From contig NZ_JAICDG010000004.1 in assembly GCF_022751215.1 (NCBI RefSeq), positions 682,001-746,000 on the forward strand: DNA of 64,000 nucleotides. Reading direction: 5' to 3'. Below, in pieces: positions 1 through 9,800 of this stretch. The notes under the pieces are model-generated. The model had not been told where the DNA came from. It searched no databases and saw only the letters and a program-made list of their open reading frames with translations. Source of the DNA: Actinomadura terrae. GTDB taxonomy: Bacteria; Actinomycetota; Actinomycetes; Streptosporangiales; Streptosporangiaceae. Position numbers and translations under genes: made by a program. Each line of letters begins with the position of its first letter. Position 1 is the stretch's first letter.

Positions 1-887
1 GCGGCACCTTCGTCAGTGCGCTTTCGCTGCTGATCGTCGCCTGGTTCTTCGGGAACCTGGCCTTCGAGTCGGAGTTCAAGCCGGTCCGGACCCAGGTCCG
101 AGGCTCCTCGATCATCAACGGCATGAACGGCGTGATGCCGCCGCGGGCGCAGGGCTGGTTCTCCTCGTTCCAGGGATTCGTGCGGAACAGCGAGTTCCCA
201 CAGGTCTTCAACGGCCTCGGCGGTGAGTCGGTAGTGCCGGTGCCGCCGCCGGACGACTCGATTCTGAACACCGGCTCGCTGCGCGAGGTCCGGCGCAGCA
301 TCGTCAAGATCGTCAGCCGGGCGCCGGAGTGCGAGCGGCGGATCGAGGGCACCGGCTTCGTGTTCGCGCCGAACCACGTCATGACGAACGCGCACGTCGT
401 CGCCGGTGCACGCGGCGCGTCGCTGGTCCAGTCGCTGAACGGCTCCAACGATCGCGGACGGGTCGTCCTGTACAACCCCAAGCGCGACATCGCGATCCTC
501 TACGTGCCCGGCCTGGACGCGCCGCCGCTGAAGTTCGCAGAGTCGGCCAAGGTGCGCGACAACGCCATCATCGCCGGATTCCCGAAGAACCAGCCGTTCC
601 GGACGGGCGCGGCCCGCATCCGCGCGCGGCAGACCGCCAAGGGCCCGGACATCTACCACAGCGGCCAGGTCAAGCGCGAGATCTACGCCATCCGTGGAAA
701 GGTCGAGCCGGGCAACTCCGGCGGCCCCCTGCTCTCCACGGACGGACGCGTCTACGGCGTCATCTTCGCCGCCGCCCTGGACACCCCGGCCACCGGCTAC
801 GCGCTCACCGCCGGGGAGGTCTCCCCGGACGCGAGCGCCGGCGCGAACCTCACGTCCGCCGTGTCCACCCAGGACTGCTCGGACTGA
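1..887 (+). CDS. marP: MarP-like membrane-anchored serine protease (5' end outside window)
   Basis: This is the C-terminal part of a trypsin-fold protease; the reading frame is open from base 3. The first visible residues (SALSLLIVAWFFGNLAF) look like the last helix of a CvpA-type membrane domain, followed by a linker and the extracytoplasmic protease. The catalytic triad is visible as His in TNAHVV, Asp in KRDIAIL and Ser in GNSGGPLL. A cysteine before the protease core (PECERR) and one near the C-terminus (TQDCSD) match the disulfide pair described for mycobacterial MarP (Rv3671c), which protects against acid and oxidative stress. The following epoxide-hydrolase, holin-like and acs genes repeat the mycobacterial order, which supports the call. 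The start and first helices are missing because of the window edge, not truncation. Confidence 0.88.
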   Translation, partial: GTFVSALSLLIVAWFFGNLAFESEFKPVRTQVRGSSIINGMNGVMPPRAQGWFSSFQGFVRNSEFPQVFNGLGGESVVPVPPPDDSILNTGSLREVRRSIVKIVSRAPECERRIEGTGFVFAPNHVMTNAHVVAGARGASLVQSLNGSNDRGRVVLYNPKRDIAILYVPGLDAPPLKFAESAKVRDNAIIAGFPKNQPFRTGAARIRARQTAKGPDIYHSGQVKREIYAIRGKVEPGNSGGPLLSTDGRVYGVIFAAALDTPATGYALTAGEVSPDASAGANLTSAVSTQDCSD

Positions 888-1176
888 CCCCGCCCTCGCG
901 GCGCCGCGCATGCCCGCAGAGCCGCGAACAAGCTGCCGCACCTGCCTCACGGGACACGCACCCAACGAGGCGCCAGCGTGCCTAGACGACCACCTCCTAA
1001 CCGTGCACGAAGACGAGACCATGCCAAAGACGCGGCCGTGCACAGGGGCGCGCCGTTTGCGGAGACGCGGCCCAGCGCGAAGGCGCGGCCCTGGGTCGCG
1101 TAGCGAGGGATGAGGCCGTCCGCGCGCCGCCGACCGTTGCCGCGCCCACCCCTCCCGTCGTCAGCGCCCCAAGCCC

Positions 1177-1743
1177 CTACGGCGCCTTCGTCAGGACGAG
1201 GTCCACAGCCGCTCCGCCAGGACGGTCCGCGAGGGCGCGGGTTTGCTGGACGACGCCGTCCACATCTATGCCGTGCGGCGGGTTCGCCTTGTACGGCTCC
1301 AGCCTGTCCGCGGCGCGGCTGAGCAGCGCCTGAGCGCCCTTCAGGTTCCCCCTGCGCAGATGGGTGACGCCTACGGCGACCTGGGCGAGGCCCCGCCACA
1401 GCTCCCGCTCGTCCTCCGGTGCGGCCTTCCAGACGGCCTCTAGGACCTCGTGCGCATGGAAGGGACGGTCGTCGTCCAGGAGGCGCTGAGCTTCGACGAG
1501 CGCCTCCGCGGGCTCCAGGTCGAGGTCGTCGGGCATCGTCGGTATCCCGGTGGCGCCATGGGGCAGTGGGCGCCCGTAAGCGTCACGTGGCCGCGCGTTA
1601 CGCGGCCTCCCCACCTCGTCCCGGTCTCGCCGCCCCCGCGCCGCCTCGTCGCGGCTTGACGGTATCCGTGCCGCATCGGCGTGGTCCTGGGCGCGCGCCG
1701 CCGCCTCGTCCTGGTTCTCGGTGCGCTCCGGCTCGTCCCGCAT
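1177..1743 (-). CDS. DUF309 domain-containing protein
   Basis: A 188-residue protein. The second half carries the DUF309 signature: a helix with FHAHEVLEAVW followed by ELWRGLAQVAVGVTHLRRGN, a small all-helical domain of unknown function with conserved His, Glu and Trp. The first ~65 residues are highly charged and low in complexity; the segment GRPRNARPRDAYGRPLP is commonly seen ahead of this domain in actinomycetes, so the start lies upstream of it and I keep the ATG at 1743. The gene begins 29 bp after the hydrolase gene on the same strand and is probably the last gene of that transcription unit. No enzymatic role can be assigned. Confidence 0.8.
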   Translation of the reverse strand: MRDEPERTENQDEAAARAQDHADAARIPSSRDEAARGRRDRDEVGRPRNARPRDAYGRPLPHGATGIPTMPDDLDLEPAEALVEAQRLLDDDRPFHAHEVLEAVWKAAPEDERELWRGLAQVAVGVTHLRRGNLKGAQALLSRAADRLEPYKANPPHGIDVDGVVQQTRALADRPGGAAVDLVLTKAP

Positions 1744-1772
1744 GACTCCACGGTACGCACGGCGTACGACGG

Positions 1773-2696
1773 TCAGCGGTCGGGCTCCGGGTCGGCCAGC
1801 CAGCCCAGGAGTTGGGAGTCGAACGCGCGGGGCCGTTCCTCATGCGGAAAGTGCCCGGCACCCTCGATGAGCTTCCACCTGTAGGGAGCCGTGACGTAGC
1901 GTCCCGACCCCTGGGCGCTGCCGGGGAGGGTGTAGGTGTCCAGGGCCCCGTGCAGTTGGAGGGTGGGCGCCTGGACGGGAGTGCGCATGCGGTGCGCGTA
2001 CCGGATGCCGTCCGGACGCGGTTGGGAGCGGATCAGCCAACGGTGGTATTCGAGCGCGCAGTGCGCCGTCCCCGGGATCTGCACGGCGCGCCGGACGAGC
2101 CGCTCGGTGCGCTCGTCCGGCCAGCCGGGACCCGACCAGTCGTGCAGGAGGTGCCCTACCAGGGCCGCGTCGTCCCGGAGGAGGCGCCGCTCGGGCCACA
2201 TGGGGACCTGGAAGCCGAACGTGTGCCGCGCCGCCCACCCCTGCCCGCGCGGGTCTCCCCGGATGGCCTGCCGCAGGCGCAGCGGATGCGGGGCGCTCAC
2301 CACCGCCAGCCGCTGGACGACCTTCGGGTGGTAGACGGCCATCGTCCAGGCCAGCAGCCCGCCCCAGTCGTGTCCGACCACGACCGCGCTGGCCTCGCCC
2401 AGGGCGCGGACGAGCCCGGCCGCGTCCCCGGCCAGGGTGACAAGGTCATAACCGCGCGGTGGTTTGTCGCTGCCCCCGTAGCCGCGCAGGTCCGCCGCGG
2501 CCGCGCGAAAGCCCGCCGTGGCGAGCGAGACCAGCTGGTTGTGCCATGACCACCAGAACTCCGGGAAGCCGTGCAGCAGCAGCACGAGCGGCCCCTCGCC
2601 CGCCTCGACGACGTGGAACCGCGTCCCGCCGGCGCTGACCGCCCGGTGGGTCCACGGTCCGTCCACCTCGACGAGCGACGTGTCGTGCCCTGCCAT
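1773..2696 (-). CDS. alpha/beta hydrolase, epoxide hydrolase-like
   Basis: A 307-residue alpha/beta-hydrolase. The oxyanion region HGFPEFWWSW, the nucleophile elbow VVGHDWGG with Asp as nucleophile, and the C-terminal GAGHFPHEERP with the catalytic His are all visible. An Asp nucleophile and the HGFPE motif are typical of epoxide hydrolases and dehalogenase-type enzymes rather than serine esterases. The neighbouring marP and holin-like genes correspond to ephE (Rv3670) and Rv3669 in mycobacteria, which supports an EphE-like assignment. It starts 8 bp after the stop of the holin-like gene, so the two are co-transcribed. The substrate is unknown. Confidence 0.88.
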   Translation of the reverse strand: MAGHDTSLVEVDGPWTHRAVSAGGTRFHVVEAGEGPLVLLLHGFPEFWWSWHNQLVSLATAGFRAAAADLRGYGGSDKPPRGYDLVTLAGDAAGLVRALGEASAVVVGHDWGGLLAWTMAVYHPKVVQRLAVVSAPHPLRLRQAIRGDPRGQGWAARHTFGFQVPMWPERRLLRDDAALVGHLLHDWSGPGWPDERTERLVRRAVQIPGTAHCALEYHRWLIRSQPRPDGIRYAHRMRTPVQAPTLQLHGALDTYTLPGSAQGSGRYVTAPYRWKLIEGAGHFPHEERPRAFDSQLLGWLADPEPDR

Positions 2697-2704
2697 GGCC
2701 TGGC

Positions 2705-3139
2705 TCAGTCCTTGATCGCGGGGGTGTCGCCGGGATCGCCGCGGTGCCGCAGCATGGTCAGGTCGTCCTTCAGCGTCTGGCGCGTCCGCTTCGCCCCGTC
2801 GATCTTGCGGATGCGCAGATAGCCGATACCGATCAGTATGGCGGCCAGCAGCAGGTACACGCCCGAGACGATCAGGAACGCCGCCCAGTGCCAGATGCCG
2901 ACCGCGACCAGGCCGTAGGCCGCCGCGATCGACAGCAGAATGACGATCAGCCCCCCGATCAGCGCGGCGATGCTGAACATCACGCCACCGAGCGCGGCCT
3001 TCTTGGCGTCGGCCTTCAGCTCCAGCTTGGCCAGGTCCATCTCCGCCCTGACCAGGTTGGAGATGTTGCTGGACGCCAGCGCGACCAGCTCGCCGAGGGA
3101 CTTGTCCTCGACGCGCTCGCCCGGCAGTGCCTCGGACAT
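2705..3139 (-). CDS. Phage-holin-family (holin-X) small membrane protein
   Basis: A 144-residue protein with an amphipathic N-terminal helix (SLGELVALASSNISNLVRAEMDL begins this part in the protein; the first acidic/aliphatic stretch precedes a KADAKK segment), then two strong membrane helices near residues 50-80 and 85-110, and a short charged tail. This layout is that of the actinobacterial holin superfamily III proteins, whose function in bacteria is unproven and not necessarily phage-related. It sits between nhaA and the epoxide-hydrolase gene, matching Rv3669 next to ephE. The ATG is 91 bp from the nhaA stop, so it may have its own promoter or read through from nhaA. Confidence 0.8.
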   Translation of the reverse strand: MSEALPGERVEDKSLGELVALASSNISNLVRAEMDLAKLELKADAKKAALGGVMFSIAALIGGLIVILLSIAAAYGLVAVGIWHWAAFLIVSGVYLLLAAILIGIGYLRIRKIDGAKRTRQTLKDDLTMLRHRGDPGDTPAIKD

Positions 3140-3230
3140 ATCGCTGTTCTCCTTTCAGAGCCCCCCGGCTTTCCCGGCTCGCCCAAGCCTGTCAGCCGGA
3201 CGGCTCGTCCGGCCACCCGATGTCACCACG

Positions 3231-4469
3231 TCACTCCAGGCGGGCGCGCTGGCGCACCCTCCTGCGAAAGACGACGGTGGCGGCCGCCGAGGCGAGCATG
3301 CTCGCGATCAGGACCGCAGTCGTCACTCTCTCGAATTGTGACGGGTCGGTATAGGCCAAACCGCCGATCAGCAGGGAAACGGTGAAACCCACCCCGGCGA
3401 GCAACGCGACCCCCGCGATCTCACGCCAGTGCAGCTCCTCTCCGAGCGTCGCCAAGCCGAACCGCACGGCCGCCCACGCTCCCCCGAGGACGCCGACGAA
3501 CTTACCGATCACCAGACCCGCGATCACCCCGAGGGCCACACGATCGGTGAACACCGCCCCCAGGGAGGACGCGCTGAGCGTCACTCCCGCGGACAGGAAG
3601 GCGAACAGGGGGACGCATACGCCTGCGGAAAACGGTCGCAGGGCGTGGTCCGCACGCTCCGCGTTCGTGGGCCGCTCGTCAGGTGTCTCCCTGGGGCTGG
3701 TCAACATTCCCAGAGCGACACCGGCCACCGTGGCGTGGACCCCACTCCGCTGGACGCAGTACCAGGCGGCCAGCGCCAACGGCACGTACACCCATGGAGA
3801 ACGGACGTCCTTGGACTGCAACACTCCATACGCGGCTATCAGCAACACCGCGAGCGCTAGGGGAATCCACTCCAGGGAGTCGGTGTAGAAGAGCGCGATG
3901 ATGGTGATGGCGATCAGGTCGTCCACCACGGCGAGCGTGAGCAGGAACGCGCGCAGGGGCGCCGGGCATGACGAGAACGTCACCGCGAGCACTGCGAGCG
4001 CGAATGCGATGTCGGTGGCGGTCGGCACCGCCCAGCCCTTCATGGCGTCCGGCTCCCCCGCGCTGACCGCGAGGAAGATCACCGCCGGCGCCACCACCCC
4101 GGCGGTCGCCGCGATCACCGGGAGCGCCGCGTCCCGCGCGTGCCGCAGCTCGCCGTGCGTCAGCTCCTCGCGCAGCTCAAGCCCGGCGATGAAGAAGAAC
4201 ACCGCCAACAGTGCGCTGGACGCCCAGTGCTGCACGTCCATGTGCCCTATGTGCAGCCATCCGGGGCTGAACTCGTACTGCTGGAGATCGGCGTAGGACT
4301 CGCCCCACGGGGTGTTCGCCCATACAAGCGCGGCCACCGCCGCGAAGAGCATGATGACGCCGCCGACCGTCTCCATCCGCAGCGCCTTCGCGACTTGCCT
4401 GCTGTACCGGACGGTGGGCCGGAACGGCCAGATCGTGGCGACACGGCTCGGCCCGGACTGGCGCGGCAT
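3231..4469 (-). CDS. nhaA: Na+/H+ antiporter NhaA
   Basis: A 412-residue polytopic membrane protein of usual NhaA length that exchanges cytoplasmic Na+ for external protons. Family landmarks are visible: FFFIAGLELREEL early in the protein, the ion-binding segments PTATDIAFALAVLA and LAVVDDLIAI (the paired aspartates of the transport site), and GVGFTVSLLIGGLAY near the C-terminus. The N-terminus is short and basic. It is followed on the same strand by the holin-like and hydrolase genes. A role in Na+ and alkaline pH homeostasis follows from the family; nothing in the sequence shows regulation. Confidence 0.95.
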   Translation of the reverse strand: MPRQSGPSRVATIWPFRPTVRYSRQVAKALRMETVGGVIMLFAAVAALVWANTPWGESYADLQQYEFSPGWLHIGHMDVQHWASSALLAVFFFIAGLELREELTHGELRHARDAALPVIAATAGVVAPAVIFLAVSAGEPDAMKGWAVPTATDIAFALAVLAVTFSSCPAPLRAFLLTLAVVDDLIAITIIALFYTDSLEWIPLALAVLLIAAYGVLQSKDVRSPWVYVPLALAAWYCVQRSGVHATVAGVALGMLTSPRETPDERPTNAERADHALRPFSAGVCVPLFAFLSAGVTLSASSLGAVFTDRVALGVIAGLVIGKFVGVLGGAWAAVRFGLATLGEELHWREIAGVALLAGVGFTVSLLIGGLAYTDPSQFERVTTAVLIASMLASAAATVVFRRRVRQRARLE

Positions 4470-5040
4470 GGAAGAACCCCCGAGAAGACGACGAACGGCC
4501 TGATCGGAGCCGATCCCCGTCCAAGACGGGAACGACCCCTGCCGACCAGACTTCCCGGCGCTCCTCTGCGCACCTTACCCACAACGTTCAAGCTCACGCG
4601 CCGCACGCGCCTCCACAGACACCGGCGTCGCGTCCATGCCGCTGCGGCCGCACGCGCATACGCGTACGCCCCGCGCCCGCGTTTGCAGCGGTGAAGCCCG
4701 CCCCGCTGGCAGGCCGGTCGAGGTCGCCGGGATGCGTTGCGGGGCTGGAGTGAGGACGTCCAAAACCTGACGGCCGACGCGTCGGGATGGGCGCTGAGCG
4801 TTCGCACGCGGGCCGATTCCGCTCGTTGCCGTGCACGTGGGAGCGTGCATGCGAAGGCCCGCGAGCAGGACGGGATGTACGTGCCGTCCTGGACGCGGGC
4901 CATCGTACGCAACGCCACTCAGCACGCGCGGCCGTTCAGCAGGCAGACCGTCATGCAAGGCCGTTCGGCAGGAAACAGCCGTCAGACGACGCGAGGCGAC
5001 GCAATGCGACGCGGGGCGGGCGTTCGTGTGGGGGTGCGGG
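4470..5040. other. Gene-free gap between acs and nhaA
   Basis: No convincing gene. The sequence is GC-rich with many short CG-rich near-repeats; the clearest is a 14-bp direct repeat, GGCCGTTCAGCAGG at 4930-4943 and GGCCGTTCGGCAGG at 4959-4972. Open frames here lack recognisable domains. It contains the nhaA promoter by position and the 3' flank of acs. Confidence 0.5.
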
Positions 5041-7005
<1,965 letters not shown>

Positions 7006-7252
7006 CGCATACTCCTCGCTAGCTGAAACGACGGTCGCCCGGTGTGCCCACTTCACCAGGGAAGGTCCCGCCCACACAAGGCCGCTTCCCACGTATTGAG
7101 CACCAATTCCCACGTATTGAGCACCTAAGGCGCCTGGCGCGCCTACCGCCGGACGGGTTCCCTGTGACGCCCGACACAGCGGCCGTGCCCACGCGCGCGA
7201 AACGGGGAACCGCGCTGTTCAGCGTACGACGGCGACCAACTAGGGTCGGGCC

Positions 7253-8260
7253 GTGACCGATGCCTCCGCAGCTTCCGGCCGTGACAAGGCCGCCGCCTCC
7301 GGACGCGAAGCGCCTACGGCTTCCGAACGCGACGCGTCTGCGCCTTCCGAACGTGGCGTGCCCGGGACCTCCGCACAGAGCTCACCCGGGCCCTCCGAAC
7401 GTCGCACGCCTGGGGCCGTCGCGCATGGGGTGCCCGGGGCCTCCGCACGTGGCGTTCCCGCGGCCTCGGCGCGCGATGCCTTCGCGGACGTGGCGAACCT
7501 GCCCGGCGTGGCCGAGGCCGTGGCCGAAGCGCGCTCGGCGGTAGACCGCCTGCTTGGCCATCGCGTGCTGCGGCGCCGCAGCGCGGAGGTCTCCACGGAG
7601 TCCGCGCTACGTGGAGCCAGGGCGTCGGCCGTCCTAGAAGGTGTTTCGGTCGCCCTGGACGAGCTCCGCACCGGTGAGCACCCGTCCGACCCCGTCGTGC
7701 AGGGAGCGCTGCGGGTATCGGCGGAGCTCGGCCCCCTGACGGAGACATGGAGGCAGGCGCCACGGCAGGTTCTCGCGCGGCTGCACGTCCTCGCCGCAGC
7801 GGATGTGGTGGAGAACGCCGATCTCGGACGTCCGCGCATAGACGATCGACCTGTTCAAGACGTACTCGGCCTTGGCGAGCCCCCGGCCCCGTCCGAGGTG
7901 GCGGCACGCCTGGATGTGCTCAGCGGGCTACTCACCCAGCCCACCAACGCCCCCGCGCTCGTGGTCGCGGCCATCGTGCACGGCGAGATTCTGACGCTGC
8001 GTCCGTTCGGCTGGGGGGACGGCGTCGTCGCCCGCGCCGCGCAACGTCTCACCCTCGTCGCCCGTGGTCTCGACCCGAAATCGCTGACCGCGCCTGAGGT
8101 CGGCCACGCGGAACTCGCCGACGACTACGCCAGGGCCATCCGTGCATACGCGTCGGGCACGTCCGAGGGCGTCGTCACATGGATCGCCCACTGCGCCGCC
8201 GCCACGTCCGCCGCAGCGCGCGACTCGCAGGCGATATGCGAGGCATACCAGCGAGGCTGA
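7253..8260 (+). CDS. Degenerate Fic-family protein with octapeptide-repeat N-terminus
   Basis: A 335-residue protein starting at a GTG. Residues 6-77 are nine in-phase 8-residue repeats (typical unit GASARGVP or APSERGVP). The rest is helical and Fic-like, but the catalytic motif is decayed: where Fic enzymes have HPFxDGNGRxxR this protein has RPFGWGDGVVARA, so the catalytic His is Arg and the GNGR loop is lost. AMP transfer is therefore unlikely. Such proteins commonly sit beside acs in actinomycetes, transcribed divergently as here. A structural or regulatory role is possible but not shown. The repeats are probably disordered and are recent relative to the conserved core. Confidence 0.7.
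   Translation: MTDASAASGRDKAAASGREAPTASERDASAPSERGVPGTSAQSSPGPSERRTPGAVAHGVPGASARGVPAASARDAFADVANLPGVAEAVAEARSAVDRLLGHRVLRRRSAEVSTESALRGARASAVLEGVSVALDELRTGEHPSDPVVQGALRVSAELGPLTETWRQAPRQVLARLHVLAAADVVENADLGRPRIDDRPVQDVLGLGEPPAPSEVAARLDVLSGLLTQPTNAPALVVAAIVHGEILTLRPFGWGDGVVARAAQRLTLVARGLDPKSLTAPEVGHAELADDYARAIRAYASGTSEGVVTWIAHCAAATSAAARDSQAICEAYQRG
7268..7483 (+). repeat. Nine 24-bp in-frame tandem repeats
   Basis: Exactly nine 24-bp units, without indels, encode the eight-residue repeats at the N-terminus of the Fic-like protein. Central bases of most units read CTCCGAACGTGGCGTGCCC or a close variant. Units 4, 6, 7 and 8 are the most alike. Preservation of the frame through all units indicates selection for translation. 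Confidence 0.85.
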
Positions 8261-8308
8261 CGCGACCCCTGGGGCGAGCTTGTCAGTGGGGGACGTCATG
8301 GTGGTCCC

Positions 8309-8926
8309 ATGGCCGATCGCAAGCACGGACGTCCTGCCGCGCCCACGGAAACGACCGTCTCGTCCGCCGACTGGGACTCCCGCGACCTGACGGGCGAACA
8401 GCACGAACGCGTCCTGTTCGTGGACGTGGACATGACCGAGGCCAGCGGTGTGGGGGCGGCCTTCACCGACTGCACGTTCCGCGGCGTGCGGTTCAACGCG
8501 TCCACCCACACCGACTCGGCGTTCGTGAACTGCACGTTCGTCCGATGCCGCTTCTTCGACACGACGTTCAGCGGCTGCAAGCTGGTCGGCAGCATGTTCG
8601 ACGACTGCACCTACGACCTGCTCAAGGTGCAGGGCGGCGACTGGTCGTTCACCGGCCTCCCGGGGGCCGACCTGCGACGCGCGTCCTTCACGGACGTCCG
8701 CATGCGCGAGGCCGACCTCACCGGCGCGCGCTGCGAGGGCGCCACGATCCGGGGCGTCGACCTGTCGGGCTCGTGGCTGCACAAGGCCGACCTGTCCCGC
8801 TGCGACCTGCGCGGAAGCGACCTGTCCGCCGTCGACCCGCGGACCGTCGAACTCGGGCGGGCGGTGATCGATCTCTACCAGGCGGTCGTGATCGCGACGA
8901 CGCTGGGCCTGGACGTGCGCGACTGA
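8309..8926 (+). CDS. Pentapeptide repeat protein
   Basis: A 205-residue protein dominated by A(D/N)LxX-type pentapeptides: CTFRGVRFNAS, CTFVRCRFFDTTFSGCKL, then ADLRRASFTDVRMREADLTGA and ADLSRCDLRGSDLSA. These fold as a right-handed quadrilateral beta-helix. Some relatives (McbG, Qnr, MfpA) mimic DNA and protect gyrase, but most are uncharacterised, so quinolone protection is only one possibility. The protein ends with a helical tail (VIDLYQAVVIATTLGLDV), as in McbG-like proteins. It starts 48 bp after the Fic-like gene on the same strand and may be co-transcribed. Confidence 0.85.
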   Translation: MADRKHGRPAAPTETTVSSADWDSRDLTGEQHERVLFVDVDMTEASGVGAAFTDCTFRGVRFNASTHTDSAFVNCTFVRCRFFDTTFSGCKLVGSMFDDCTYDLLKVQGGDWSFTGLPGADLRRASFTDVRMREADLTGARCEGATIRGVDLSGSWLHKADLSRCDLRGSDLSAVDPRTVELGRAVIDLYQAVVIATTLGLDVRD

Positions 8927-9249
8927 ACGTCCTCGCACAGCGAGCGGCGCCCCTCTACGAGACGCCGCCGCCAGTCACGTCATACCGGGTTACCAAGCGT
9001 GCACCTCATGTTCGTCGGATCGGGTCAAGCCCGTCTCGACGCGCCTCCCGCGGCTGGTCGCGCGTGGGTGCCCGGCTGCCGTGCTCGGACACATGGTCCG
9101 TAGCACTTGTCTACGCCTCGTTTGCCCAGATGACAACCCCCTATTCGCAAAGCGGGCGTGCCATTGGGAACGCGGCCCGCGATGGCCTCGCCGCGGCCCG
9201 CACCAGTGAACTGGGATGTAACTAATCATTTCGGACTATCTGCGGCTTC

Positions 9250-9280
9250 AGGAATCGATCACACGCTGTGATCGATTCCT
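9250..9280. promoter_or_regulatory. Perfect 14-bp inverted repeat with 3-nt centre
   Basis: AGGAATCGATCACA (9250-9263) and TGTGATCGATTCCT (9267-9280) are exact reverse complements separated by CGC. It lies 324 bp past the pentapeptide gene in a gene-free stretch. It could be a terminator hairpin, though no T-run follows, or a protein-binding dyad; the AT content of the arms favours an operator or site-specific recombination/att-like site over a GC-rich terminator. Confidence 0.6.
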
Positions 9281-9661
9281 TTCGCGTGCCGATCAGCGAA
9301 AGATCTTTAGTTCTCCTGTACGCTCCCACTCCCGTCCCGTTGCGGAACACGGGGTGGAGACGGCGCAGGCCGGCGCCGTTTCGGCCCCTGACGGAGGCGG
9401 ATCGTCCAACCCGGATGAGAAAAACCGTTAGATCCGGCTCCAGTTTGCGACTCGACGGAACTCTCGACGATCGGGCAGCATATGTTGTATCCACCTAGAC
9501 TGGAGACGGCGAGTTTGCCTCTCCTAAAGATCGAGCTTGCGCGCAGAACCCGATCTTCCTGAGACTTTCTTGGAAAGACGGGCCGGCTCTACCCCCCCGG
9601 AGCCGGACCGTTACGGCGGCCCCCGCTATCCCCCCCGGCGGGGGTCGCCAGGACATGGAAC

Positions 9662-9696
9662 GCGGCCGGGCGGTGGCGATGCCACCGCCCGGCCGC
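9662..9696. terminator. Perfect 16-bp hairpin upstream of ssd
   Basis: The bases 9662-9677 and 9681-9696 are exact reverse complements around the triloop GAT; the stem is almost entirely G-C. It lies about 105 bp before the ssd start codon and 735 bp after the last upstream gene. It could terminate stray transcription into the Tad locus or act as a leader attenuator; no T-run follows. Confidence 0.55.
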
Positions 9697-9716
9697 CGCC
9701 TTGTGGGGCCGGGCGA

Positions 9717-9728
9717 GGTTATCCACAG
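9717..9728 (+). promoter_or_regulatory. GGTTATCCACAG box upstream of ssd
   Basis: The 12-mer GGTTATCCACAG contains TTATCCACA, the DnaA-box consensus. The identical 12-mer recurs at 14338-14349 before the pilin gene of the same locus. It is 72 bp upstream of the ssd ATG. Confidence 0.55.
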
Positions 9729-9800
9729 TTGGCGGAACCTCTTCCGCGGGCCTCGGGGCGGGTCGCAAGGTGGAGTCCTCCGGATGACGAGGGGGACCCG

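Larger units (their letters stand above)
8927..9800. other. Long intergenic region upstream of the Tad locus
   Basis: No convincing gene in 870 bp. Part of it (about 9200-9540) is visibly less GC-rich than its surroundings. It holds two strong inverted repeats (9250-9280 and 9662-9696) and a DnaA-box-like 12-mer at 9717-9728, all listed separately. The ssd promoter must lie here. Confidence 0.5.

Noticed and set aside
4930..4972. CRISPR-like direct repeat GGCCGTTCRGCAGG
   Set aside because: Only two 14-bp copies with 15 bp between them; too short for an array.
8927..9250. Riboswitch or structured leader upstream of the Tad locus
   Set aside because: I looked for known riboswitch core motifs and saw none; only simple hairpins are present.
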